Shown piece after piece: positions 1 through 11,944 of a DNA stretch of 64,000 bases. Source of the stretch: Undaria pinnatifida (lineage: Eukaryota; Sar; Phaeophyceae; Laminariales; Alariaceae); contig JABAKD010000028.1 of the NCBI GenBank assembly GCA_012845835.1, positions 2,382,242 through 2,446,241 on the forward strand, read 5' to 3'. The translations under genes were made by a program, and so were the position numbers. The stretch's first letter is position 1. Every line of letters begins with the position of its first letter. A model generated the notes under the pieces. The model ran no database searches. It was given only the letters and a program-made list of their open reading frames with translations, and was not told where the DNA came from.

Positions 1-290
1 AACCATTCCGTGCAAAGGCTTTTTTATTGATGCCAAGTCCTCTTTCGTTTCGCCTAGAAGCGAAGCAGGTCCTCAATACTCTTTTCCGTACTCCTGCACT
101 AACTTTGTTTGATATACGCTAACTCTTACTTGAAGTTGTGGGCTTTCTAATGGCCGTCACAAGATAGCATAAGACCGCCCTGACTTCTTCGCCATGTTGC
201 GTTCTCTCCCAGGTGCCATTGATGATGGACGTTATACCCTCTGTTGGCCCAATGCCATCCTTAGCCAGTTCCTAGGGTCTGCTAGTATGA

Positions 291-493
291 CATTTTTCTT
301 TCTCTTCTTTTTCTTTTTCTCTTTCCTTTTTTTCTCTTCTTTTTTCCTTGCTTTCTTGTCTTGTCTTTTCTTGCTTTTCTTGTATTTTTCTTCTCTTTGC
401 TTGCCTTTTTTGTTTTGTTTCGTTTGTTCCGTTTTTCTTCTCTTTTCTTTCCTTTCCTTTATCTTCTTTTCTTTTCTTTGTTTCTTTTTCTCC
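291..493. repeat. Polypyrimidine tract (T/C-rich, about 200 bp)
   Basis: The plus strand is almost entirely T and C for about 200 bases, with TTTCT and TTTTC as recurring units and only scattered G and A. Open frames on both strands here translate to runs of F/S/L or K/R/E and are composition artefacts. Confidence 0.9.
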
Positions 494-1050
494 AATTGAC
501 TTACGCCTGTCGTGCGTATGCGTAGTGATAAATACTACGTGTAATATATACGTGGTAATCTTCCTTGGGTGGCAATCGGAATATTTGGTTTCTTCAGGCG
601 TGAGTAGTGAGACGTATGCACCGGCCTGGACCTGGCACATCGTAGGCTGACTCCCTAATTCAATTTTTATATGTTTCTTGTTTCTGGTGGAGGCATGAAT
701 TGCGTCAGCTGTGATATATGCGTGTACCACCTTGGGTTGTGTGTGTTTTTTCCTGGGGTATTCCTCAGCTCCAGAGTGACTGGAGCCTGTCCTGTGACCA
801 CGGACTTGATTATGCGAGTTAATGTGAAACAACAACAACAACAACAACTTGACGTCAAATTTAGCAGCAGTGTGCTTTTCGCTCATGCTTGCTTTCTTTG
901 TTGTATATTATGGCGTTTTTGTTCATACCATCGCCTTCAGAATCTCATGTTCTTAATATGCTCTTGGCATTACTTTAAAGTTCAATGTCGAATCGGACAG
1001 CTATCGTACAACTTGTTTTTTCGTCGACGTGCTGCCCTGCCCTACGCGAA

Positions 1051-1082
1051 GCATGGGCGCCGACGAATGCCGGCGCCCATGC
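1051..1082. repeat. Perfect 12-bp stem hairpin
   Basis: GCATGGGCGCCG at 1051-1062 is answered by its exact reverse complement CGGCGCCCATGC at 1071-1082, with an 8-base loop. No gene context suggests a role. Confidence 0.8.
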
Positions 1083-2122
1083 AGAGCCCTTATTTATTAT
1101 GTAGTGTTATAGTGTTATACCCCTGTAGCTACTACCGAGATAGGTTACTCCCGCGATTGGCTTTGCACGTTGTACCTCGCTCAAGAACAGACTAAAAAAC
1201 ACATATTGGCGTAACAAATGAGTCTGTGCATATCACGACGCCGAAACATGTCACGACGCCGAAAGGCATAAAAACGTAAAAGCATAATAAATAGGGTAGT
1301 AGCACACTATGAAGGTGACAAAACTACCGTACAGTACTGTACAGTATAGCCTTGCTCTGTAGTGAAAAAACACCCCAGAAAAAAGTAACACAAGCCAAAA
1401 ACTATACCTGGTACCTGGTACACATATATAGCCGACTAGGCTTGCGCGTACATGTACCAGGGGATATGTCCAACAACGCTTGGGTTGATCTTAAACATCT
1501 ACCGCCTGCTTTGCTCGCAATGCAGATTGAGTGACTGAGTGCGTGGGTGCGGCAGTGAGTGCTCAACCTCCTCGCAAGGCTTACCGGGGGCAACACTTCG
1601 AGTCGGACCTGCCAATCGATGCTACGGTGATACTTGTTTTTTTTTTGTGCGCATCCTAGCTATTTTCTTCGCGCTTTTTATTGCTTCTTCTCCTTCCCTA
1701 GACGTAATTCAGACCCGGGGTAACTAATCAGGCTCTTCTCCCTCCTCCCAACAACGGTACACGCCTTCGTTTTTGTCGCGAAAATAGCTCAGCACTTTGG
1801 GGGTCGTCGACTCGAGTCGAATTGTGATACTATTAATATCTGTCGTTGGAGGTGGGAGTATCGCAGACAAACTATATCAACCCTTTTACGAGTACCGCTG
1901 CAAAAAATGTCCTATTCAATTTCCAAGTAGTTTGGCCCCCGAATCAACCCTTTTTCCACTGCCTAATGTATCCTATATGAATCCCAAGTAGTGCTTTTCC
2001 CCCCAAAGCCATGACTGCGGTTCTAAAGCGGTTACATACTGTCGACGTTACTATTGCCAAACAATTCCACCCGTGCGGTTTGTCCCCACAATCGTGGATG
2101 CGGTCGGTGCTAGGGGGGTTTA

Positions 2123-2236
2123 TAACCCAAAGCTGTTTAGAGCTCCAACATCATACATTTTTCGGGACATAATGCTAGGTAACCCAAAGCTATTTAGAGC
2201 TCCACTATGATACGTTTTTCGGGACGTGATGCCAGG
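2123..2236. repeat. 57-bp tandem duplication
   Basis: Two head-to-tail copies (2123-2179 and 2180-2236) begin TAACCCAAAGC and end at ATGCTAGG or ATGCCAGG, with a few substitutions between them. The copies sit just upstream of the SET-domain exon and may lie in an intron. Confidence 0.85.
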
Positions 2237-2418
2237 AATTAAAGTGTAGGGTCATGGCTGCAGTAGCAAAGGATTAAAGATTGCCATCATAACCATTGCA
2301 AAACCTATCCCACTCTAAAAGTAGCTTGTCCCCATAATGGTGTTGGTGCGGTTCTAAAGGGGGTAAGGGTCGCCGACGTGCCCTGTTTCTTCGTTCGGGT
2401 TCCTTCCTCTCTGTGCAG

Positions 2419-3108
2419 GTGTTTGCCGTCGTCCTGGAAGTAGAGAGCATCATCGCGGGCTGTGGGCTCTACCTGGAAGCGTCAACAGCAAACCACTCCT
2501 GTTCCCCGAACGCCACCCATACCTTCAATGGCCGAGTGCTGTCGCTGCGGTGCATTAAGCCTATAGAAAAAGGCGAGGAAATTACAGTCGGGATCATCGA
2601 ACTGCACCGGGACAGCATCACCAGGCAGAACTCGCTCCGAGCAAGCTATTTCTTCGAATGCCGATGCGATAGGTGCACCTCGGAGGGGGTGAGCGAAGAA
2701 GACGCTATGTTGGCGGGGTATGCATGTTCGGACAAACGTTGCCGGGGCGTATGTGCCAGCCGCGACCTGGGGGGCTCACAAAAGAGATCGCCAAGCGCGG
2801 TGGCTGATGGAGGAGAGGAAAGCTCAGCCGTGAACACCCTCCCCGAGACTACTCATGACCCTGGGTGCTTGCTGTGCAGCGTGTGCGGTGCTCCTGCTAA
2901 CCGGTCCGCTGAGGACGCGGAGCGGGAAAGCCAGGCGATCCAGAAGTTGCTGGGACAAGCAAAGTCGTTCGGTGCTGTCGAGAAGCCATTAGAAGAGAAG
3001 CAGGTCCTGGAGGAAGCACTCCAACGAGGCACTAACTTCTTGCACCGCGGGAACTGGGTGCTCTCCGACATTTTCTATGAGCTAACAATTGCTTCCATGG
3101 CGGCGAAG
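2419..3108 (+). CDS. SMYD exon A: second half of SET, post-SET cysteines, start of C-terminal arm
   Basis: This exon has 230 codons in phase 0 at both ends. An open frame that runs on to 3312 is only read-through into the intron past the GTGATA donor. Confidence 0.82.
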
Positions 3109-5290
3109 GTGATATTATGCACACGACACCATCAACTATGTAGCATCAGTGGCCTTAAGATCGCCCGCACTCCCGTCTGTGTGCGCTTCTCTTGCAGCGT
3201 AGTTCGCGCCCGATGTGTTGATGTGAAAATATATTTTATTGCTGGCTCATGTGCTTGCTTGTCTGGTCCTCGCGCCGCAGTAGCGCCACCCCGCATACAG
3301 AAATGTCCCTGAAAAAATGCCACCACTCTGTAGAAGTATAACAGCGGGTAATATAACACACAACCTGCGATTAATTTCAGAGTCGATATATCCAGAACCA
3401 GAAAGGTACACACGATGAAAATCTGGCGGCGTTGGGGTGATCCCGTCGCGATATTTCCATAACCGCGTCGCCTCATTCCGCGGTTTCACGCTGACCGTTG
3501 TCGAAAACATACGGGTTTTGAACTCGCCCGAGGGAGCGTGTTGCCTTGCGTCTTATACGTTACATTTGTCAGACGATGAGTCACGCAAGCGGCCTTTCAG
3601 CAGGCCTTGTTGTCTTGTCGAGCGGATCTTCGGGATTTGTTTGTACTTCCTCTCATAGGTGGAGGACTATTTTGCAGTCCACAGATCGGAATAGTATAAA
3701 ACCAATAACGGCGGCGCAGCGACGTTTCTCGCCCGTTTTCGGTCCGGGTTGGGGCCAGGGTGAGGGTTAAGGATTGGGTTGGGTCTACGCCCTTGTCTTG
3801 ATTCCATCAGGAAGTGCTTCCTAGCACACAACCTACTCTCGCAAAAACCCGCTCGGCCGAATGGTGAGGGAAGCTCCCGCTTCAGCCGCAACACTCGACG
3901 ATGACGATTGCGGTTTGCACAGGACATCCAAGCGACTGGCAGACATGCACGCAACGGGCTTGGGACACACAGGGCGTGCTATTCCGGCCTGCCGCGTTCC
4001 GTGTCCTGGGCTAAGCATTTGGCCATCGCAGGCAAGGTGCGCAACGTAGCCCGTGGGCTTACCTCTTTGAGCGCTGCAAAAAAATATATTCCCCGCTAGT
4101 TCCAAGTAGTTTGTCCCCAAGAACGCGAGTGCAATTCTAAAAGGGTCAACTCCTCTTGACTCAAGTGCCCTCTCTGATTTTGGTCTTGCGAAAGGGCTCG
4201 TTCAAGCAGCTTTTGAGCTCTCGCTCTAGACTGCTGTAATGATCTAGCCTTTGTGCTCCATTTATCTTTTATAAGATTCGCAGCCCCCTAATGTCAACGG
4301 GATCACGCTTGCCTGCCTGTGAAGGGTGCAACCCGTGAAAGGAACGCCGGTCCTTATGACATTACCGCGCCCCTAACCGCTCTCAGCGAAACCCCTCAAT
4401 CCTTCAGTTTTCACCCATTATAAAATGATTTCAAATACGTCAGCTGTGAGTTCGATCAGTAGAGAGATCGATACTCGGCTCTGCAGGCTATGTGATACGT
4501 TTGCCGCCCATTAGTGCAGACATATTCTTATTTCAAGGAGCTCAGTAACTCCCTGCTCTGCAGGCTATGTGATACGTTCGCCGCCCATTAGTGCAGGTAT
4601 AGTCCTATTTCAAGGAGCTCAGTGACCCCCCTGGTGCTGCCAGGGTCACAAAACTACTTCACATACGTCATTTGTGAGTATAACCGGTTGAGTGGTTGAT
4701 ACTCGGCTTTGCAGGGTGCGTGATACGTCGATTGCGCGTTTTTACACATGTTAACTCCTCGTTAAGGACGTACCTGGTAGGTCAGTGACTCCCCTGCTGC
4801 CATGATCATTTTTCTGCAATGTCAATTTTAGATGCGGCCTAGTTGCTGTGCTTCTTCCATACGTCCCACCCCGCTGACATCCCTCCCGATCGCTCTTCTA
4901 GGAGATAAATGGGGGCCACAGACGGCGAAACAGGACGGGGATAGGATAAGCATACAGTTTTATGCACTGTATGGAAAAAGCGTAATGAGCGCCCAAATGT
5001 TGGAGTGGTCTTGATCAGGAATAGGAATGGTGCTCCGTCTCGAAAGGGATGCGTGGTCAATGGTCAGATGACTACGGCAAGCAACAAATGAGTACGCCCC
5101 CCCCTCCCTATATCAACACGTGTTTCGCGGTATTTTACTTGCTCAGGTCGTTATGGTACTAGGACAACACGCAGAGGCACTGCCTCTATTGGAAGAGGCG
5201 ACATCCATCCTCTACTTCACGCACGGCGACCAGCATCCGTATTACCACGAGGCCCGCTCCCTTCTCGACACAGCCAGGGCCTGCGGCTGA
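2419..5290 (+). CDS. SMYD-type SET-domain lysine methyltransferase, 3' part (two exons)
   Basis: Exon A is 2419-3108, after acceptor CTCTGTGCAG and ending AAG|GTGATA. Exon B is 5147-5290, after TTGCTCAG and ending in TGA. Both are phase 0 and give 277 residues. Exon A carries the SET motif NHSCSPNA (residues 25-32), GEEITV, then YFFECRCDRC, the cysteine-rich post-SET. A second cysteine group follows (GYACSDKRC and LCSVCG), and helices resembling the TPR-like C-terminal arm of SMYD proteins. Exon B supplies the last helix pair (EALPLLEEA, THGDQHP). Family members methylate lysines of histones or other proteins; the target here is unknown. The usual tyrosine after GEEIT(I/V) is replaced (GEEITVGIIEL), so activity is uncertain. 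The MYND finger and N-terminal SET half were not found, so the gene is 5' incomplete. The 2-kb intron is filled with degenerate repeats. Confidence 0.82.
3109..5146 (+). other. Intron of the SMYD gene
   Basis: About 2 kb without coding signal. It contains a GGGTTAGGG-like degenerate run (3744-3785), recurring TCCAAGTAGTTTGTCCCC fragments also seen near 1920 and 5400, and the 77-bp tandem duplication at 4478-4631. Confidence 0.75.
4478..4802. repeat. 77-bp tandem duplication plus a diverged third copy
   Basis: Copies at 4478-4554 and 4555-4631 share GCTCTGCAGGCTATGTGATA, then CCGCCCATTAGTGCAG, then TTTCAAGGAGCTCAGT. A weaker third copy begins at about 4708 with GCTTTGCAGGGTGCGTGATA. Confidence 0.85.
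5147..5290 (+). CDS. SMYD terminal exon
   Basis: This exon has 47 codons plus TGA. Its helix EALPLLEEATSIL followed by THGDQHP matches the end of SMYD-family C-terminal helical arms, and joining it to exon A needs no missing residues. It is too short to stand out as an open frame. Confidence 0.8.
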   Translation, partial: VVMVLGQHAEALPLLEEATSILYFTHGDQHPYYHEARSLLDTARACG

Positions 5291-5816
5291 ATCGGCCTGA
5301 CCCTTGTGGCACTGCTCCCTCGTTTTCTGCAACAAACTACTTGGAATTGCTGCGAATTGTTTTTCAGAGAAAGAGAGACATTTCCTGCCCGCAGTTCGAC
5401 CACATTTATCCCACACTAATTCCAAGTAACCCCTGCCAAAAAAAAGTGCATGCAGTTCGGAAGGGGTAAAGGGCCTGGCTTGATGTGGGAGGTAGCTCCA
5501 CGAGTAGAGTCTGCCTGGTTTTCTGGAGAAAGAAAGTGGCACGCGTTATCATGCCATAGGTCACCTTGCACACTGTTTCGCTGCTACGAAATGTAGTCGC
5601 ACGCTGTGTGTAGTAATTTGTATGTATCCTAAGGTAGGTTGGGGCAGTGGGTTACGTGGTTGCCATGGCCCCGTTGGCATTCGAATGCAGTAGTGTTGTT
5701 TCAGGGTTGGGGATGCGCACCGTTTAAGAAAATAAACGGCTCACCGGTGGTTGTTGGAAACATATCGGGCATCTGTAAGTAGTCCGCTCTAAGTTTGGAT
5801 ACCCAGAGGTTTTTCT

Positions 5817-5995
5817 GGACGATTCAACCGGTTCACCGGTGTTTCTGGACGATTAAACTGGTGTACCGGTTTTTCTGGACATAGTCGGCAGTTTATCGGT
5901 TGAACCGGTTGACCGTCAAAGGCGACTGCATTTTAAACTTCCTAGCCCTGCACATTTATCGGTTTAACCGATTAACCATCAGAAGCGACTGCATT
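5817..5995. repeat. Short ACCGGT-containing tandem repeats
   Basis: Units such as TTTCTGGACGATT(AA)ACC-GGT repeat about every 30-40 bp. They are followed by two copies of a roughly 60-bp unit ending GCGACTGCATTTTAA (about 5925 and 5985). The AACCGGTT palindrome recurs at about 7678-7705. Confidence 0.7.
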
Positions 5996-6427
5996 TTAAC
6001 CTTTTTAGCACTATACTCCCGTTGTGGGGAAATAGCCTTTGGGATTCGAGTGGGATAGTTTTTAAAAAAGGTTGAGCGTGCTTCTAGTTACTAAAGCAAA
6101 GGTAACAGCGTAATGATATTTTATTCTCTCGCACGCGTACTTCAAGCAAAAGCACAAAACAAGAGTGGAGTTCTTCCGAGCGTTTGTGGTCCTGACTTCG
6201 GCTGAATGGTTCTAAGTGTTTCGCAGTGTAGTCTGGGTATTAGTAGGGAAGACTAAGCCTTTAGTCACAGTGCGGCTATTCATAGACAAACCTCGGGCGG
6301 TCATTGACCTTCGATGGTGGGATCTGAGTATGCCTTGGGGTTTGATTATCACGAAAAAAAAAAATGCCTAGGTAGCCGTTTTGGGATTAAATGAGCGAGG
6401 TAAGTGTTTTTGCTGTTGACAGTAGTA

Positions 6428-7085
6428 TATTTTGTGCCTGACAGAGGAAATTGCACGTTATGGCGGAAAAGCGCTTGCCGCTATACTTGGTGTACATGTA
6501 AACTCTAGGTTATTTGATAGGATGGTGGGTAATAGGGTGGTTGTTTTGAGGGGCAGAAGGGGGACTGCCGCTGGTGATTCCTGTTGTATTATTTCTCTCT
6601 GAGACGGATTACTTAATATAGGTATTGGATTGGATGAGGCCTCCTGCTCCGGCAGGAGGTCCTCGTCCGTGGATATACCACGCGTGCTGAGGGTGTCCCC
6701 AACCGGGGAGACTTCAGCGCGGCAGCTTTTCCTGGAAATGATCGCAACAAAAGAGTAATACACCAACTAACTATGTCAAAATACCCGATGTAGGGCGGGC
6801 GGGATGGTCTGCACTTTTCTGTCCTTCCTCGTGTCTTGTCGAGCTTTCTCCGGGAGAGCTCAACACAACTGACCGGTCCTGACAGAACTTTCAAGTAACT
6901 CTTCTCGAAAGGTGTTGTTTCACCCTTCGTTCCAAAATTTGGATCCACCTGATACATAGCTAATACTTTTTCTAGTATTAGATGCGTGGGTTGTGTTTAT
7001 AATGTGGTACATTTTCTGCTTGACGGTAGATTTTGCGTGATGGTCGAAGAGCTATTGCTGTTTTAATTGGTGCAACCATGCTGTA
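6428..7085 (+). repeat. Possible decayed coding duplication
   Basis: Segments near 6428-6500 and 7004-7080 align loosely. In one plus frame the first reads EEIARYGGKALAAILGV and the second, after frame damage, GRRAIAVLIGATML. This could be the remains of a protein-coding mobile element, but no family is recognisable. Confidence 0.3.
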
Positions 7086-8749
7086 ATTTGTCCAGTAAAT
7101 GTTTGGACCAGCAGGGATTCTGTAGGGGGTGGGTGCTTCGTTTTGGCGCACCCCCATGCCCACCCCAAGAATTTTTCCTTCATGTTTCCCTTTTCCCTCG
7201 CTTGAAGTCTCGCATTGATAGCATATCGTGGTATGTATAGTATCATGCCGCGCTTGTGAACGATCGGTAGTACGCTTAGCCGGCGGGGGGTATTTCATAC
7301 CTGCTACACAATAAGCGGATACAATACGAGGGGTTTCATGAGGGGCTCCTTGCTGTGTGTTCCACGAGAAGCAAGCGCATGTTTACACTTCTACCTTTTG
7401 ATCTCTGACGAATGATTCGGCCGTATTTTGTGGTCCGTGTAAATTGTGGTCATGTTGCAATATGCCTCAAGAGTTTGTCACGTTGAACTAGGAGAGCTTG
7501 AATTTCCGACAATTTGTCATGCTTTCACAGTTTACGGCAGTGTACTGGAGGGAGCATACCGCGATCTAAATTGCGCATAGATTCTGGGGCAGCATGGAAT
7601 GACTTCGAGTACCCAGATGGTATAAACCACCACAAGGTGCCATGCGGACTTAATATTAAGGCGGTGCCTTCATGCACCGGTTAAACCGGTTCTCGGTCAA
7701 GCCGGTTTTGTGTTATGACGTTGGCCAGGGCTTCCGGTCAAGGCGTGGCAGATAGGGTAACGGGGGCAACGCCGTCTAGAATAAGTCTTTCTGCATACTC
7801 AATCAGGAAGCTTGGAGTCCGCTCGATTATTTTTATTCTTGCTCTCTCCTTTGCTATATCAAGAAACCTCCAGCTTTGTCAGGTGATGGGCGTGAGGCAA
7901 CCGCTCTGACTACGCTCACCCAGGTTACAGTATATGCATGAGCCCGATAAGCTTTGGCGTAACGGTATGTTCGTTGTGCCATAGGATCGTGCAGTACACC
8001 TCGCAGTACCGCACGCCGGAAAACATGTGAATCTGTACCAGATCAAAAGTGTTTTTGAATGACATGATCATGCCTTCCCGGCAAAGGGTGACCTCTGCAC
8101 TACGAGTCATGGATGCATCACACGGTAGAGGGGCACCGAGTTTTTCCGAGGCTCCTCGCTCGAGCAGCTCTGTACGCCACCCCAATGTTGATTTTGAAAA
8201 AAATATAGCTCCTAATCTTAATTCGATGACCCACCCCATGCCCTAGGTCAATTCTCATTCTAATTTATGTTTTTTCGAGTTAATCCGAGGAACAACCCTA
8301 TCTATCGCCACCAGTAGGTGTACGGCGAATAAGATATTGATGTTAACACTGGCAAAACACGCACAGCAACTTGTTACCTTGGGATGAAATACGTGCGGTA
8401 ACGAACACTATTACAATCTGCTGTTGATGTTTACCCTCACAACATCCGTGGGACAAACGAGCGGCCGGTGTATCACGCAGCTTGCAAAGATGGGTATCGG
8501 CCCTTAATTGATCGGACTCTCAGCTGACGTGTTCAGAAGAATTAAAATATATGTATTGAACCACTAACAGGATTCCAACGTTGTTGGAGACTGCCTCAGC
8601 TGAGGGGCGCCGATAGTCGAACTCATTTCGGACAACATTCTGCTACAGAACCCCCATTGTAGCACGAGTCAGAGAAAGGCATTTCGCGCCCGCATCTTTC
8701 CGATTGGTCATGTTTTTAGCTGTTTGTTGTCCGAATCCGAAAATCTATC

Positions 8750-9800
8750 CCAGGTTTGTCCAGCCGGTTATATGAAGTATTTCGGTGGAATATCTCCCTC
8801 TCTTCACTTTTTTCGGCTTTCGGCCTTTTTTCATGTTCCGTGCCCGTATCTATACAGGATCAAAAGCTGCGGTTTTCTTTAAATTTAATCCCAATCTCAC
8901 TCTCCAGCTTCTGGACAAGCCGCGGTCACAGGTGTTGTCCCTTCCGCCCCCCAAGGACGTGACTTCATTTTTATCGCGCAGAGGGCCCAGCATTCCCAAC
9001 GATCGTCTAGTTTCATCGTATTTTTCTAACTCACGCTCTCCCGCTTTTTGCGCGTCCATTTTTGCACAAGAAAAATCCCGTACGAGTATGTATACGAGTG
9101 GGTACTCGGGGGGGGCTCAAACTAGCGAAGTTGACCTTAGTAGTTCCAAGGTTAACGCCCTAAACGATCGGGGACGCCGACACACCAGTGCCTGGTACCA
9201 GCCACTTTCTAAAAGCAGCAGCGTAGTGAAGAGGGAAAATCAATCCTCACGCAAAACTGTCATTATTTTCCGATATTAGTAACAATGTCCAATCTGAGAA
9301 TCGCACTCGGGTTTGTCCAGCCGGTTACACCCGTTCGTTGTAATTACTCCCCCCATCCACTTTTTTTTTGCTTTTGGCTTTTACTGTCCCGTGCCCATAT
9401 ATATACACAGGGTCAACTGCTACATACCAACACCTGGTACCAGTTACGTTCTAAAGGCAGCAGCGCAGTCCAGCGGAAAAACTGATATTCATGTCCTCGC
9501 GCAAAACCCGGCTCTATTTCCCGATATTTCTGACATGGTGTCCAAGCCGAGAATCGAATTCGGGTTTGTCAGCAAGTTATATCCGATGAAGCCTTTTGTT
9601 CGTTGCTGGGAACAACTTCCGCAGTCCGTTACTTCGGCTCTTGGGTTGTGCAGTCCGATGCCCATATCTGCAGTCTACAGAGAGTCAACTACTACACGCC
9701 ATATATTTTCTCAAAGCAGCAGCGTAGTCCAGAGGAAAAACAAACACATCCTTGCGCAAAAATGCCCTTATTTCCGGACAGCAAACTCCGATAGCCAACG
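8750..9800. repeat. Three diverged tandem copies of a 250-550-bp unit
   Basis: Copies begin at about 8752, 9309 and 9551 with (GGG)TTTGTC(CA)GC and share GTGCC(C)ATAT, CTGGTACCAG, AAAGCAGCAGCG(T/C)AGT, CTCGCGCAAAA and CC(G/C)AGAATCG. The first copy is longer. No retained reading frame is seen. Confidence 0.75.
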
Positions 9801-10271
9801 AGGTGAACAGGAACAGTAGTTTAGTTGTTGAGCGTTCACCCCGGCGGAACGGAAATAGCACCAGAGCCCTACGGTTGGTAGAATTTTGCCGACTAGCGCC
9901 GGCCTGACGACTTTGACGGCCAACTTGACCGGGAGGAGACGGAAAATAGAAAAAGTCTAGTGGCGGATACCGCAAAACTAGCCCCTAGGCTCGTTGCGCT
10001 TGCCGGTCCATTCTCGTGACTCTTTACTCCAGTCTTGATCTCGCCCAACATCTTTGCTTCCCGAGTTCATAAATGCACCCCGCTGAATTTGCGATCCTGT
10101 GAGTCCCTCCTCGCTGTCAATGAACGATTTCCTGTTCAGGAAAAACATGGCCGAACGTGGCATGGGGGATGATGACGATGGTAGTCTCATGTTAGCTCAA
10201 TGCTGCTTATCATCCAGACCATTGCCGCAAAAAGTCTAAGGGTCTACAAGTACCGACAGCAACAACAGTGA
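9801..10271. other. Unassigned intergenic DNA
   Basis: No gene, repeat unit or RNA is recognised. A short minus frame (9978-10190) has no family signature. Confidence 0.5.
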
Positions 10272-10580
10272 ACGCGCCCTATGTGCAGGAGCGGCCTGTA
10301 CACAAGCTGTGCAGGTCGTTGGCAGTTCGTTGGTCTTATTGGTCGAGGTTGGCCTTTCGGCCGATTTGTTTTCAACGAAACGCCACCAAAACACGCGGCG
10401 GATCCGCGTGACGGCCCTGCCGACCTCGAGACCCCCAACGGGTTGAGGTTGGTTTGGGTTAGGGTTAGGGTGAGATCAAGAGTCGGGTTGGTCTGGGCCA
10501 CCGTGCAGGATTGGAAATGACCTGTCGCAACCTGCGCATCTTTTGTGCAGGTTGCTCTTGCACATAGGGCGGGCCGCAGC
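10272..10580. mobile_element. MITE-like element with about 45-bp terminal inverted repeats
   Basis: The left end (GCGCCCTATGTGCAGGAGCG... to 10318) matches the reverse complement of the right end (CAACCTGCGCATC... to about 10571) over roughly 45 bases with several mismatches. The interior contains GGTTAGGGTTAGGGTGAG. No clear target duplication is visible and no protein is encoded, so a class II origin is likely but unproven. Confidence 0.6.
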
Positions 10581-10737
10581 AAGGGTCGTTTCGTCACTGC
10601 TTGCTTTTCGTCTTCACGTCGTGTGTACTGGGGTTGGTAATCAACAAAAATATTCATGATTAATTACGTTTTCAAATCATAATTATTTCTAATCATAATC
10701 AAATCAACTTGTCCTTGACTGTCTGATTATTCTAGCT

Positions 10738-11015
10738 GTATGGCTTTTAGTATGCCACACTAAAACGCCATAAAATAAAGCGCATGCTTTTTAGTATGGC
10801 ATGAAAAAATGCTATACACAAATACCAGGAGAGTGTATGGGCTTTAGAGTCACACTATAAAATCTACACAAAAAGCGCACCTGGCATGTCTATAAGTGAA
10901 CGAATAAATCGTACATTGTATTGGTTTTAGTATCTCGAAACTAAAGTACCACGTAAAAATATACAAATACCACTAGTTCTTAATATACATAAAGGCTTAA
11001 GTATGCCGTACTAAG
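10738..11015. repeat. Cluster of degenerate TTTAGTAT...ACTAAA hairpins
   Basis: Five short imperfect palindromes (near 10741, 10785, 10838, 10922 and 10993) share the form GGCTTTTAGTATG-CC-(CAC/GT)ACTAAA. Spacing is 45-85 bp and the surroundings are AT-rich. Confidence 0.6.
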
Positions 11016-11234
11016 CGCCACACACAAGACAATCAATGATCATGACTAATCAGGTAAAAAAACATCACAATAATAAAAAATCAAGCCAAACATGTTTTTG
11101 ATCGACTATCAAGTATGTACCACACCCTGGACAATAGACACAACAATGGCCTATTGCCTTGACATTAGACGAGAGGGCACATCTGTTCATATATATTGTC
11201 AGCGACAACAGACGAAGGGGAAATCTCTCGACAT

Positions 11235-11790
11235 ACGGTGTCGATGACAATAGATTGTGGAAGGTGTCTATCGGTAGATATTATCGGTGACAATAGACTG
11301 CGGAAGGTGTCTATCGATAGACATTGTCAGCGACAATAGGCTATTGACGGTGTGTGTCCATAGATACTGCCGGCGGCAACAGACTGGTGATACAGTCAAT
11401 CGATAGATATTGTCCATCACAATAGAATGTGAAGCATGTCCACACATGACGATTGCTAGCCACAATATATCGTTCGGAATGTGTATCGATATCCATTGTC
11501 GACCGCAATAGATTGTGCAATCCATCCCTCGATAGCCATGGTCCACTACAATAGATCGTGCAAGCTATCCATCGATAGACACTGTCCACAAAAGTAGATT
11601 GCGCAACCTATCCATCGATGGCCGAATTTGCTGGCCACAATATTCGCAGGCCACACTATGTTGTGGAAGGTGTCCATCGATAGACATTACCGACGACAAT
11701 AGACCCGCCCACTGCACCATATTCCATTGCTGTTGCAGTGGCCATTGTCCATATACTGTCCAGGGTGTGAGAGGCAATGGGTAATCTATG
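11235..11790. repeat. Old minisatellite related to the 43-bp array
   Basis: ATCGATAGAC(A/G)(T/C)TGTC and CAATAGA(T/C)TGTG recur at irregular spacing with heavy divergence. The motifs match the cleaner array at 13.3-13.85 kb. Confidence 0.75.
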
Positions 11791-11944
11791 TTCAGATATT
11801 ACGCGCTTTCGTTTTGGGCGAATGACTACCTACGTCTTTTATTTTTAAATACAAAAGGAAAATCGAAAAAAATGCCCTACCCCGGAAGCATTATGCACGT
11901 TATTTTGTTTTATTTTTTTTGGCGGTTTTAACATGCGTTTTGGC

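Larger units (their letters stand above)
1..2418. other. No gene recognised; presumed intron or upstream region of the SMYD gene
   Basis: I find no convincing exon here. The first clear exon of the downstream SET-domain gene opens at 2419 in the middle of the domain, so its MYND and N-terminal SET exons should lie to the left, but none was recognised; they may be outside the window. The stretch holds a polypyrimidine tract (291-493), a short (CAA)n run near 828-848, a perfect hairpin (1051-1082), short palindromic GTAC/ACCTGGTA motifs near 1330-1420, and a 57-bp tandem duplication (2123-2236). Confidence 0.6.
5291..8755. other. Intergenic, no gene recognised
   Basis: Open frames here are short, on both strands, and show no family motif or plausible splicing. 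Content includes ACCGGTT-rich degenerate repeats (5817-5995) and a weak direct duplication (about 6428-6500 and 7004-7080). Confidence 0.6.

Noticed and set aside
272-886. Minus ORF of 204 codons rich in Lys/Glu/Arg
   Set aside because: It is produced by the polypyrimidine tract at 291-493; no domain outside it.
1797-1991. Possible MYND-finger exon (YRCKKC)
   Set aside because: Only one CxxC, in a frame made of dispersed repeat sequence, with no matching splice sites.
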